Shown here in pieces: positions 36,701 to 48,804 of a stretch of DNA of 64,000 nucleotides. Below the pieces are notes generated by a model. It made no database searches. It was not told where the DNA came from and saw nothing but the letters and a program-made list of their open reading frames with translations. Location of the stretch: NCBI GenBank assembly GCA_963930775.1, contig OZ005692.1, forward strand, positions 6,062,135 through 6,126,134. Direction: 5' to 3'. How positions within the stretch are numbered: the stretch's first letter is position 1; each line of letters begins with the position of its first letter. Made by a program: the position numbers and the translations under genes. The DNA comes from Cliona cf. orientalis. Its lineage: Eukaryota > Porifera > Demospongiae > Clionaida > Clionaidae.

Positions 36701-39700
36701 CAGTATAATATATCTAAGTACTATTACAGCAACGCCACCCATGCTTTGCATTTAGAAATTTCATATAAATCATAATACCGTATAGCCGGAAAATTTGGCG
36801 GGGAATTAAATTTGGCGGTGTGGCGGTCTATATTACAACCGCCAAATTAAAATCCGCCAAAATTTCCTACTCGCATATATACGTATGGCGATCCCGTACC
36901 GAACCGCCAAATTTAAATCCGCCAGTATTCTTGTAATAGCGATTTGGGGCTCAATCGCCAAATTTAATGCCCGCCAATATTTCTGGCTATACGGTAGGCA
37001 CTTGTGCTATCATAAACCTATAGTAACACCCACATGAATTATGTTTAAGTGCCCTATAGCTAGCTTGGATGCCGACTATATATTAAAACGTATTATATTA
37101 TAATACGTTTTGTACTGACTGTATGCAGTTTGTTTTTCTAAATTCTACATACACATGTACATATAGATAATTATTAGCTGAGATGTGATGTTGATTACGT
37201 ACGCATATACTATAGGTGTTTGCTTAGGATATAAAATTAGTTTGTATAGATGCAGGCAGGTGGTACATGGGCGTCTATGTGGAAAGGATACTACAAAATT
37301 TTAAAGAGTATTCGTTTGTAAATGTATGCCTAATCCTACTTATTGCTGCATGTAATTCGCCAAATGTATGTCTATAATTATACTTAATACACACTTGACA
37401 ATAGTACAATAAATTATACCTCTTTGTTTGTTCTCACTGGAATCTCTGGAACATTCTCTTGTTTTTGCTTGCTGGACTTCATAGCACCAACCTCTTTGCC
37501 ACTCAGGGAAGCAGATGCAGGCATCTTTGTACTTGGGGAACTAGATATAAGAGATGAATCGTCCTTTAAATACAGCTGTTCCATCACATCTGGGTGCAAC
37601 TTTCGAGCAAGATTCAGGTTTCTGTAACGAGTCTGCGTAATCAAAACAAGGTGTGAACACGTAATTCATAATCAACAGCCCCAAATACATGTACATGAGA
37701 AACCAGAAGCAGTATACCGGTATTTACATAATATTATACAAAATCTATATTTTATTTGTGCATGATATAATCTTGCATGAACATGACTTCACTAGACCAT
37801 GACTGGTGAAGGTGGTCATCATCACAATCGAAGTTTTGAGACTGAATAGTATATAATAGTGTGGCTCAATTAGGATAAAAGCTATGTCGTGGAGCATGCA
37901 ATTAGGAAAAATTCAACCACTGTCACTAACTCACCACTCACCTAGAGTTAGAGCCATGGCAGTGGCATTCAGACTGAAAGAATCATATCATGGTCAGACT
38001 GAGAGCCTGTAGTTAAGTCGGGGCTGCTCCAGTTTGATTGTTGTGTGCTATGGCACTGCTATTAGGATGTGCCATGCAGTATATAGTAGACTTAAGCCCC
38101 ATTTATACTAGGCCTTTGAATCGGTTTGGAAGCCAGCTTAGTAAACCCGCTAATGTGGTTAGTAAGCCGGCTTATGTACATGTATACATACCTTCCAGAT
38201 GTTGTAAACGGGGCTACTCACATGTAAGTGGTAACTTAAAAACCGAGGCAATATAATACAGTAAAACCTTGCAGTACAGCTGATGCCACAAGCGAAGGCT
38301 CACCACGCCTGATTTGTACACATTGATTCCTTGAAATATGGTACATGTATGTGGGTGCTTACGGCATAATTGTATAAGGTAGGCAATCAATAATAGACAC
38401 CACAGCATTTATACTAATGGTCAATATACCCTGGGATCAATTGTATATGCTTCAGTGTTCTTTTGTAGCTTTTGAGATGTTGTTTGAGGCAGTCTTTGGA
38501 ATACAATTTCCCTCTCACAAAGAAGATCCAAAACATTCTTCCCTTGTCCGGCACCTCTGATCAGCCAGGCAGTATCCATGGCACCAAGAAAACCCCGAGC
38601 ACATCCAGTCCCTTGAGGCCAAAAGGGCTATGTATTCATGTGCATAACGTGATCAGTATAATATATAATGACCACACAGTACATGGGGATATATAATAAC
38701 AATTAAGGGATCAACCGGACAGGTTCCATTAGCAAAGTTTAATTTGTCCTAATAAATATGCAACAGGACTATAATAGTACTGTAATAATACATGTACATT
38801 ATTTCTATATCTAACCTCTAACAAGGAGTCTCCAACAAGGCAGAGGTAAAGAATTTTGCCTCCCTTCTTGATGGCTTTGGCTGCATGCTCTGTCTGGTGA
38901 ATGGACGTGAAGTCGAACAAAGCAACATCCCGCTTGTTGTGGTGGTTGTACTGTGGTGTATATGATAATAGTTGGAATGTTTCATAGGCAATATATAGCT
39001 AAGCATATCTTATTAATAATTTGCCTGCACGAAGGGGTCACATTCTCTTAGTTAAGCGGAAATGAATCACACACACAGAAAATTATGTTAATTTACACCG
39101 TGGGACTTGGGCACATTAATTTTAACATTTCAAAATGGCAGACAAACAGCCGGTGTTTACAAATTCAGTGTAAAGGTGAACTATTTGAAGTATTACCTAA
39201 ACAATTACAGTCTTAAGATATTTCATACTAATTTGTCTTGCTACAACTTTCCGTCTACTGACATTATCAGTGGCGTAGGAAACGAGGACTTAAGCTCCAG
39301 GGGCTGGCGCCCTTGTTATTAGTGTCAGTCCATGTTCTCAGTGTAGCAAAACCCTTGGGCAGTTCTTATTGTTACAACACAGATTTCTTACCTGGCCTGA
39401 TTATGAGTAAAATGTGCCCCAAATCTATTCTACTTGACCTACAGTTCATTTTTTCATCAAGATAGCATGCAGCCTTGATCATGCAGAAATGGGCGTGGTT
39501 TGACACAAAATAGGCATGATCATAAAATTTTGCGTGCGCTTCATGCACAATTGTGTATTCAGCCCCTAACCTTCAGTATCTTCCTACGCCTATGATTATT
39601 CCCCCAGATCAAATGTCTAAGCCAATTCCACAATTACACACACTTAGCACATATGAGTAAAGCATATCTTCAAACTTGATATACATGTATAGGTACAGTA

Positions 39701-42700
39701 TATGTACATGACATCTTATTTTCAAAATTTCTTCTTTAAGTGAGCCTATTGCTCTCTAGGTTAATGGATAAACTAGAATGTTCACCTACGTTGTATTCTG
39801 AATTTCTAAAGTTTTGTGTTTTGTGTTGAGAGCAAGATTTGAAAGTTATTTAGCAGCTCGATCAACACATTATAATTAGTACTTTATACAATATTTACTC
39901 TATGGATGATTCAACACCATTACATGTAAATTGTATTGTTCACCCTGCATGATCTTTGTTTGGTCCAATTGCCTTTGGTGGTCACGCCCCATACACCCAT
40001 AAGGGGTGCCACTATACACACAGTAGTAGAGTCAATTATGAATACCGGTATGACATAATCGTAAATACGGTATAATTATTAAACATGCATGCATACATGA
40101 CGCTTGTGTGCCGGCACTGTAAATTATGGCAATAAATTAAGTAAGCATAAACTTCCCGTACAAATAAGAAAAAACATGTACATGGAACCTCTATGTGCAC
40201 ACGCACTGTACATTTTATATACACAGAATTAATACAATGGACCTATACACCTCTAGACCTCTAGCAGTAGGCATATCATGTCAGTGCAGGTATTCTTACA
40301 CTCACAGCCACCATCATCAAGTACGACGTGCAGGCATTGTCTAAGGGCCACACCGTAGGACGGGTTTTAATTGCGTAGTTTAATAATTGCGTTCTAGGCA
40401 AGTCAGGCCAAATTGCGAATCCAATAATTGCGATGGACGGCCCCGTACCGTACTGTAGTATACGTGCACGTATATGTTTGCGAATCTATTAATTGCGAAA
40501 CGAAGAAAAACTCGCAATTCGCAATTAATAGATACCGTATTGCCTCTAATTTAACGGACACCAGAAAAATAATTATTTTGGCCAATGTCCGCTATAATTA
40601 GAGCACACGAAAATAGCTGGCGTTCGAAGTGTCCGATGAATTAGAACACGCTTTCACGCATGCGCATTCGGTCAAATGGACGTGCGATCGAGCAGCTGCA
40701 GAGATTGAGAAAATGAGACGGTACCTGGAGCTCCCTGTTCCTGGTGGGAAAGAGAACAGCTCGCCTCCTTCATTACCACCAAAGAAGCAGCTGTCCATTG
40801 CAAATTTCGCTCGATCAGTACCACGCTAGTGCGAGCTGTCCAACGATGTCCGGATAATTAGAACAACAAAAACTCAAACTTCATTGACTGTCCGGTGTAA
40901 TTAGAGGTAAAAAAATAATTCGAAATGGTGTCCGGATAATTAGAGATGTCCGTTAAATTAGAGACAATACGGTACTCACAATTAAAACCCAACCTACGGT
41001 AATTACAAGCAGTGTATTTTTAGCTTGTTTGCTATGAAACGTAAACAGAACGAGTGAAATGCTTGAACGTTGGTTATTTCTCTTGCTCCACAACGGTGGC
41101 CCACATTATACTGTGGAGATATCACGACTTTCTTTCCTTTGTGCATGTTTATGCCATGGGTGCAGACCCAGTCTTGCAGCCGTGGTGGATGTACTAGCTT
41201 TTTAAGGAAAATTTGTGAAATTTCCACTATGAGTTGACTAGCTGACCACGCATACAGACATGCATGGTTGGCTACCTCCAGCCTTGTTGCTATGGCTTCT
41301 TACTAGGAATGCTTACCCCACACACCTTATCCAGTGCACTTTATGGCTAACTGCCATAGTAACACTGTCTATAAACTGCTTGACTTGGTAGGTATATTAT
41401 AGGATAGCGGATAAAGTAACTCTGGTACTAGCACAAGCCTATGAGAATGGAATGCCTTGTGATACAATTACTAGCTACACCCACACATCAGGCAATAATG
41501 ATTGTACAAACCACAGAACAGGGAGACAGCTGGTGCATGGGTACAGCTATAATATTATAATTATTGAGCATTTATCAGTCACTATGCATGGCCATGGGGT
41601 TATAATAATGTATTCAAACATGTAGAGCTTGCACAATCACCATCCTTAGCCCTGGACTGTGAGCATGCACATATACATGTACATTGTACATGTACAATGC
41701 ACCAGACATACAGTGTACATAATATGTAAACTCACAGCAAATTCAAGCTTTGGTAGTTCAGTTGACCAAGATGCAGCCTCAATTGAGTACTTGCAAAGAT
41801 TTTCTTCAACAATGTTGTCACGACTAAGCAGTTTCTTTGCATCAGAGAAATCCTAGGTATGCAAATAAAATGCTAAAATTATAGCAGGGATTTTTCATTA
41901 GTGCAAAAATTTATACATGTATCTGGTTAAAAAAGCCCACAGAATATACTTTCATATGTTTTAATTACATATAATTATAATATGCTAGATGATGATCTAT
42001 CTGATTGATGAGCTTTGCAAAATACTACTGAAGCTATACCGATATTCGATCACTGCATGTTTTGAGGTCAAGGTTTATGCAAAATTTAAATGCAAATATT
42101 CAGAACACTCATTGACACGTGAAATTTATATATGGGAAATTTGCACCATATAAAAATTTCCCGCTATAATACTCTCAGTATCCATTGGCTTTAGGTGGTG
42201 GAGAATATTAATACTTTGTTAGTATACATGTACCAGGCAAACGTCAAAGGGTACTACTTTTTACATACTGGCGTATCAGCTATAGCTATTCCAAATTTGA
42301 GTGAGGTCACAATCTACATACATGAGATATATATGTACACACGATAAACGTGCTTGGTGGTGCCACAACGTTTGGCATGCACGTATTATTTCCTAATATT
42401 AGTTACATACATGTATGTGACAGTGGAAGGGCTGTATAAACTATGAACATACAGCTTTGAGTACTCCTTTCTTAAGAAGGCTTTCCTTTTTAGCTGTCAT
42501 GACAAAGTAGTGTGTGTCATCTTTGTAGTAGACAATGTTTTCCAAATCAATGCCTGTCTCCGCATTTAGCTCCTGCGATATTGAAAAGAACTCGGTGAAA
42601 GGGTACATACAAGAAACAATTGCATGTGCTAACAGAATGAATTACTGCACAATGCATGCATACACACAAACTATTCACACGTTCTGTTATATATATGCTT

Positions 42701-44512
42701 AATATACTGAATATATTATAGGAACCTTGAAGAACTTCTGGTTGAAAATGAAAGCTACACCACTGATTTCGTCCACAGCTGCTTCTTCCCTGGTATTCGA
42801 GTTCTTGAAGTTAGCCGTGATAGCCAAGGCAAGTTTACCTCGAAGCTCCTTCCTGTCAAAACATGGAACCCGAATAGTACGGGCTCCTCCAGCATCTGAA
42901 TAAAGAAAACAATAATACCTAATCTGGATAAATATGCAAGTGTGCAGTCACTTCTTATTCGCAAGAGGAGACCATGCATGCACATGCATACATATACAAA
43001 CACCCTATTTACCAACAATGAAGTCAAATTCATATTTGCTGACAGAATGATCTCCAGGTTTGACACTGGCACGCCAGCCAGCTCTACCATTCGGCTCAAG
43101 AATGTCCAAAAATTCTACATTATAGTAGAGCTTCACACCCAAGAGGAGACAGATCTTCAAAAGTATGCACTGCAACGAACGGATACCTGGAAAAGGAATT
43201 TATATAGTTACTACACAACCAGATCAACATTTATAATTAAGCTAAACATAATATTATTGTACTGAGAGCAGGATACTTACTGATGTGATCAATAGCACCA
43301 GCACAAAACTTTCCATAGAACTTCTTTGCTCCAAGCTGTCTTAGATCGTCAATTGTAAATGGCCAAAGGTGAAGGACATTATTACGAGAAAATGTATTTC
43401 TTTTCTCAATGACAATGACCTCTGATCCAAGTAATATGCAGTCTATGGCTAGACGCAGACCAACAGGACCAGCTCCCACAATCAGAACACGGATATTCTT
43501 AGCTGCTTTCTATACATGCATGTGTGAGTAATATACATGTGCCAATGTGTATTATATCAACAGAAACTACATTTCCATCATCATTCTGACATCCCAAACA
43601 TGGTTAGATCAGTGGGGCACTCTTTCATGCGTACACAATACATTAATTTACACAACACTCCATAACTTTAAGTATCTTATAATAATATTATATGTAGTGC
43701 CATTCACAGGACTACCTCATCTACGAATCTATCATGGTTGATGGTCATCCCAGACATGGTTAGATCAGTAGGGCATTCTTTCATGTGTACACAATACATT
43801 AATTTACAACAACTTTAGTATCTTATAATATATGTAGTGCCATTCACAGGACTACCTCATCAACAAATCTGTCATAGGCATGCTATTAATTTTATGCAAG
43901 TCAATACTTCCACTCATAAGCATTCCAGTGCTGATTAGCACTAAGAGGTCACCTTATATACTCATCAAAATTTACAATGGTATCAGAGATCTATTAGTAA
44001 TATTATTATACCATTGAACTATCAATAATTTATTAATCAATCCATGATTGTGGAATATATGAGGTTGCTAATAATATTTAATATGTCTATATGCAAGCAA
44101 TGTTTGCTGAGTTCAATGAACTATCTATGATCCAGGTCAAGGAGCCTGGATACGAGTCCCTCCAAATCACCAAGTTATATTACTTATGACATGGGCTGGT
44201 CTTTGTTGAACAGGGTTGTGATATATTAAATTATAGCTCCTTGAAGGGCCTGGGTACGAGGCTAATAGTTACTATACTCACCTGCCCTATGTACTCTTTC
44301 TGGTTTGCTCTTCGATCCAGTAGCCTAAACAAATCCTCTGCCTTCCACACTTTTGCTAGCCCCGCCTTCAACTGTTTATACAAGTCTAGTCCATACAGCT
44401 TTTCCACTTTGAGTTTCCGTTTCAGCATACTAAAGGACTCCACGACCTGTGGCAGGTCCCACGATTGGAGGGAGAAGATATCATAGAGCTCTTCAACTGG
44501 TTGCTCAGCCAT
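30726..44512 (-). CDS. MICAL: MICAL: FAD monooxygenase, CH, LIM, bMERB
   Basis: Complete 22-exon model, 1435 residues, all phases consistent: 44512-44282, 43509-43281, 43186-43013, 42895-42726, 42572-42453, 41852-41736, 38950-38816, 38627-38430, 37632-37420, 36461-36371, 36313-36163, 35708-34866, 34764-34677, 34098-33715, 33645-33369, 33302-33122, 33055-32955, 32609-32527, 32455-32320, 32250-32160, 31240-31167, 30946-30726. The monooxygenase (about 1-490) has GAGPVG at 89-94, [20 protein letters not shown], and [14 protein letters not shown] at 387-400. CH is about 566-671. LIM has zinc ligands C953, C956, H974, C977, C980, C983, C1007 and H1010. A C-terminal bMERB coiled coil is about 1263-1400. 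Known family members oxidise actin methionines and disassemble F-actin; bMERB binds Rab GTPases. The linker 672-920 is Ser/Thr/Lys-rich and repetitive. The start ATG has G at -3 and +4. The exon 4 donor (GTTCCT) is weak. Confidence 0.95.
34866..35500 (-). repeat. Repetitive Ser/Thr/Lys linker inside MICAL exon 12
   Basis: The exon encodes many degenerate units of 7-12 residues built on a (T/S)(T/S)xEK or SSQK core, such as [24 protein letters not shown] and TTEKPGTP. The unit ends in a polybasic cluster [18 protein letters not shown]. The region is probably disordered. The same bias leaves a 221-codon open frame on the other strand, which is an artefact. Confidence 0.8.
36776..36996. repeat. 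MITE family C, copy 2, in MICAL intron 9
   Basis: This 221-bp element runs from TACCGTATAGCCGGAAAATT to TTCTGGCTATACGGTA and is close to full-length identity in inverted orientation with the copy at 16422-16643. It lies between MICAL exons 9 and 10. Confidence 0.9.
40353..40999. repeat. MITE family I, interrupted by family D
   Basis: CCGTAGGACGGGTTTTAATT at the left faces an inverted end AATTAAAACCCAACCTACGG at the right, followed by TA. Internal AATTGCG words occur in both orientations. The family D element has landed near its right end. Confidence 0.7.
40533..40974. repeat. MITE family D, nested in family I
   Basis: The 442-bp element has ends TACCGTATTGCCTCTAATTT and AAATTAGAGACAATACGGTA, with inner GTGTCCG and TAATTAGAG repeats. 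It contains a 66-codon plus-strand frame (40629-40829, ending [15 protein letters not shown]) that may be left over from a transposase; this is a guess. Confidence 0.85.
43591..43880. repeat. Tandem duplication of about 150 bp in MICAL intron 1
   Basis: Blocks CATGGTTAGATCAGT, TACACAATACATTAATTTAC and TGCCATTCACAGGACTACCT each occur twice in the same order, at about 43591-43740 and 43752-43880. The second unit has small deletions. Confidence 0.85.
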
Positions 44513-44834
44513 GTCCTAACAAAGGCTATTAAAGCCAATCGATGTTATAGGGCTTCACGTTCTACCAGCAGATGGACTATCGGCTTGTGGAGCAATGAGA
44601 ACTGGTAGGGGGCAGGATCAGAAAGTGGGCGTAGCCGTATTTGTGACGTGCCACAGGCATAATTACGTGTACGTGTCACTGTGTACCGGTATTTATATGG
44701 GTATACAGTTATGCATAGCAATGTCATATGAGTGCATGATAGGGTATACATAGGGGATAAGAAAAAAATATAATATATTAAAGTTAGAACTGAAGCACAA
44801 CATTGTAGTTTAGGTCTTATAATAAGGCCATGAA
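44513..44834 (-). promoter_or_regulatory. Short gap upstream of MICAL
   Basis: Only 322 bp separate the MICAL start codon from the stop codon of the upstream same-strand gene. Any MICAL promoter and 5' UTR must lie here or overlap the upstream gene, unless an upstream non-coding exon exists. No clear TATA box was assigned. Confidence 0.4.
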
Positions 44835-47800
44835 TCATAATGATTTAATCTCCATCAAGTCCATGGTTATGAACGTTTCATCTCGATTTTCAATCTTTAG
44901 TAATACTCCAGATATATTATGTTGCTGTTCAGCATCAGCATCTTCCCCTTTGTCTCTGGGATAGTCTTCATCCAGGGGAGAGAGTTGCTGGGCATATATA
45001 ATCAGTTCTTCATCATCATCTCTAGATATTTCTACCTCTGCCAGTTTGAATACTGGAATCAAGCAGTCCTTCAGTTTCTCTGAAGAAACTATAATAGCTT
45101 TCTGAATATTAGATTCATCAGTGATGATCTTTATTGTCCTTCCATTTGGTATGTAATGCAGGCTGGGGAGTATAAAGTGATATCAAGAAGAGTATTATGC
45201 ACAGCTACATGGATACATAATATACATACATGTAATATGAAAACTTGACCATGCACTCAGTAGCTGCATAGTTGAAATGGTGTATGTGGTAAAGGTCGTC
45301 AATATAGTGGGTTTCCTTCACTGTACAGTACGATGCCGGTGCCTCAGTCGCAGACTAGCCTCAGATCATCGGGAATCTGAGAGTATCTCTGGACCTCGAT
45401 AGTGAAAAATTTCAAAGCTAAGAAGAACTCAACAGCGCAGTACAGCTAGATTGGTCCGGCGGCACACTGCTCATGGTGCGTGCTATATATAGCGCAGGGC
45501 TATCTATATATATCCACGGGATTACGTCAGCCTAGTGAACGCATGAAGTTCGGCTGTCGCTGCTCGTCAGAGAAGGCAACACGCTGCTTGTAAGGTATTC
45601 GCTGGATACACGCGCAAGATACTGTACATATTTCACTGAATTTCAAGTCCCAGAAGGGCTCCATCGAGGCCCTGAAATTTCTCATAATTACCTCATAGAT
45701 TACCTCATAATTACCTAATAACCATAAAAAAGTAAATTGTTACTGAGTGCATAATGAAAAACTTTGAGACTACGTCCAGAGTCCCTCACGAACACGCCGC
45801 CATAAATTCGAACTAGGACACATCGACAAACTGCGCATGCTCCGTATACGCGTACAATGTTGGGGCGCGCGGCTTGAGCCGGTTGACCTTCACCTGCCAC
45901 GTGCTCGACTGAATAGGGAAATCCCCCTGCCCTGAAAGCGAGCTCGCTAGAGAAAGCGAACTGAGAGAAACGCCAGAAGGATATCATCGGATAGTCCACG
46001 ATGTCTTCTACGCTAGGTTCGAATTCTGGGTCCCAACAACCTTTCATGCGCGCTAAACATTTTGAAACAGTTTCACAGCAATTACATCATAGGTTCCATC
46101 ATAATTTCATCATAGCGAGAGCCGAATTCTTTTTTTCTAATTGGGACTCTGGACGTAATTATACCCCCCCCCCCCCCCCCCCCCCCCCACTTTTCAATGC
46201 TTGTCCCCAGGCTCACCCCTCCATTGAAAAGATCAGGGAGCCTGGGACGAGGCTTAGTAGTAGTTGCATGACCTTATTCAGGGGGAGCATGGTCAAATGC
46301 ACCCCAATAATTAAAGTCATGCAATTATTTTATTTGCAGTTTTCATCAGGGAGCTATCCTGTGGTCGCACACATCAATCTCATTGATGGAATTTGCCTAT
46401 AAAAAGTTTAGTTACATGTATCTAGTAACTGCAAACAAACATACACATATACAATCATACTTACCGATAGTTTCCTTCACCATTATCTTTGCATTCACCC
46501 TGAACTCCTTTAACAATGATGGTCTCACCTACATCATCTTCGTCTTCGTCATTATAATCACTAAAATCTTCTAGAATAAACAAACATACACTCTGATCCT
46601 GGACAATCAACCGAATTGGCATACGAATAGGAAACACAAGTCACGAGTTAGCTGCATGATCCTTGAATTGGTTAAGCACAAACTTTGCTACTTACTTTTA
46701 CAGAAATAATTATTGTAGCTTTCATTGTGTAATTCAAGCATGCTTCATCCGTTCAACAGGAAACACCCAGTGCTGAATAGAGTGGAAGCTATCAACATTT
46801 TAACTGTTATCACAGCCACTTTGAGAGACCAAGCCAAGTAAAGAAAATGGATATGCAATAGATTCCATGACATCGTTGATAGATAGATCACCATACATGT
46901 ATACATATCTCCATGCCTGTGTCAGCTAGGGGCCATAAAGTAAATGACTCATTGCTAGTGTGAAGCATCTATTGTGATTTAATTGAGCTTGCACCTTGGC
47001 ACATGTGGCGCAATTGTAATGTACTATACATAGGCGTAGGAACATATTTGAGGTTAGGGGGCCAAACAATACCTGCGCGCGAACTTTTTGACCACGCCCA
47101 CATTTGTTCAAACCACGCCCACTTTGCATCGACGAGGCTGTGTGACAGCGAGGCAAGATGTATTCTTGCTGTAGAACGAGCAGTAAGTCAAGCAGAGCAC
47201 ACTCTTTAGCTGTTTATTTATGAAATTTCATACGTTGACACAGTTTAATAGGCCTGTGCCTTTGCTGAAGTATCTGTTGATATAATGATAGGCCATATCT
47301 TGGGCTCTCTGGCCAGTAGCCAGTCAGATGGTTGGGGGGGCCATGGCCCCCATGGCCCCCCCGGTTCCTACGCCTATGCTATACTCAGTCTGATGATAGT
47401 ACTCTTGAGCATATGAATATTGAATGTGAGTGTGAGTGCATTGCATAATCTAATATGTACACCGCTTATGTGCACATGTAATACAAAGGACACATTTTCT
47501 GCAGCTTCTGGGGTATTGCCAACAGCACTCTATGGTACTAGTGCCAAGAGTATACATTTACCAGCAATAACCAGATCAATGCTGATGTACTCTCATAAGC
47601 CAGCTATATATACATTTGTATATTATTATGAGGGAGCTTTATTTCTCAATGATACCTTCTGAATCAGATGTTGCATGGTCAGAATTGGAATCACTTTCCA
47701 CCATAAATTCTTCATCATTTTCATGTGTGCCTGCCTTCTGGGAAGTGCCACCAGCATCCTCACCTAATGTATACAGATGCATAATAGACTGATCTGCCTT

Positions 47801-48762
47801 CAACATAAAAAAAACCTACAAGGATCCTAGAATAATAAGGTACATGTGTACATGCTTCATATCAATGTTATGCCCCGAGCCCACTATCCCTGGCCTGCAC
47901 AGTGGTGGATCCAGGATTTCTAGAAGGGTGGTTCTGATATATGGTTGCGTGCAAATTTTTAGAAGCCATGCCCACTTTTGGGCAAAACCACGCCCATTTG
48001 ATCAAGTGACCAGTAAAGCTTCTGACGAAGGCAGACTGTGAAAAGCAGCTAGGTATTGAACTTAGAACAAACCTTTTCATTATTCTTGTATGCAGTTCTA
48101 CTACTATGAAAGTTTTTGTCGCCGCCCTCGAATAGTCGCCGCTAGTTTCAGCGGCTACAGAACTAAGATTGATTGTGATAAGCGATACACAACATTGTAG
48201 TGATTAGTGCATAGAGTGATGGGCTCTTCTGACTCGGGTTGCTTTAGTTTAAGGAGTTGTGTGATGGCTGTAGTGTCTGCTACTTTACTCGAATAGTCGC
48301 CGCTAGTTTCAGCGGCTACAGAACTAAGATTGATTGTGATGAGCGATACACAACATTGTAGTGATTAGTGCATAGAGTGATGGGCTCTTCTGACTCGGGT
48401 TGCTTTAGTTTAAGGAGTTGTGTGATGGCTGTAGTGTCTGCTACTTTGCAAGCTTTAACGTTTCCACTCTTGCATCCCGGCACTTTACATGATGGCTTGA
48501 CCTTTTCCCGTTTTGGGTGATAGGTGGGGTTGTCTAGGTTTCGTTTTATGTCCAATAGACAGGCTTTGCAAATACAGCTGGTCGTGGTGATACCTGTGCA
48601 TTTTGTTGTTACAAAGTTTTGTTGGATTTGATTCCACTCACACGGATGAGAGTAGCTAAATTTTGTCTTAGCACAAAGTGCGCATGGTCCACAGTTAGGA
48701 TGTATTTTTTTCGTAGCCATATTCTGTGAAAATAATTGTGCAAGATGTAACTAGAGTAATAA

Positions 48763-48804
<42 letters not shown>

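Larger units (their letters stand above)
38951..41735. other. MICAL intron 6, transposon-bearing
   Basis: This 2.8-kb intron is the second longest in the gene outside the repeats it hosts. It contains a diverged TAGGCGTAGGAA-type element (about 39270-39595, ends GGCGTAGGAA and TTCCTACGCC) and the nested elements at 40353-40999. No exon-like frame was seen between exons 6 and 7, and the flanking exons join in phase 0. Confidence 0.6.
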
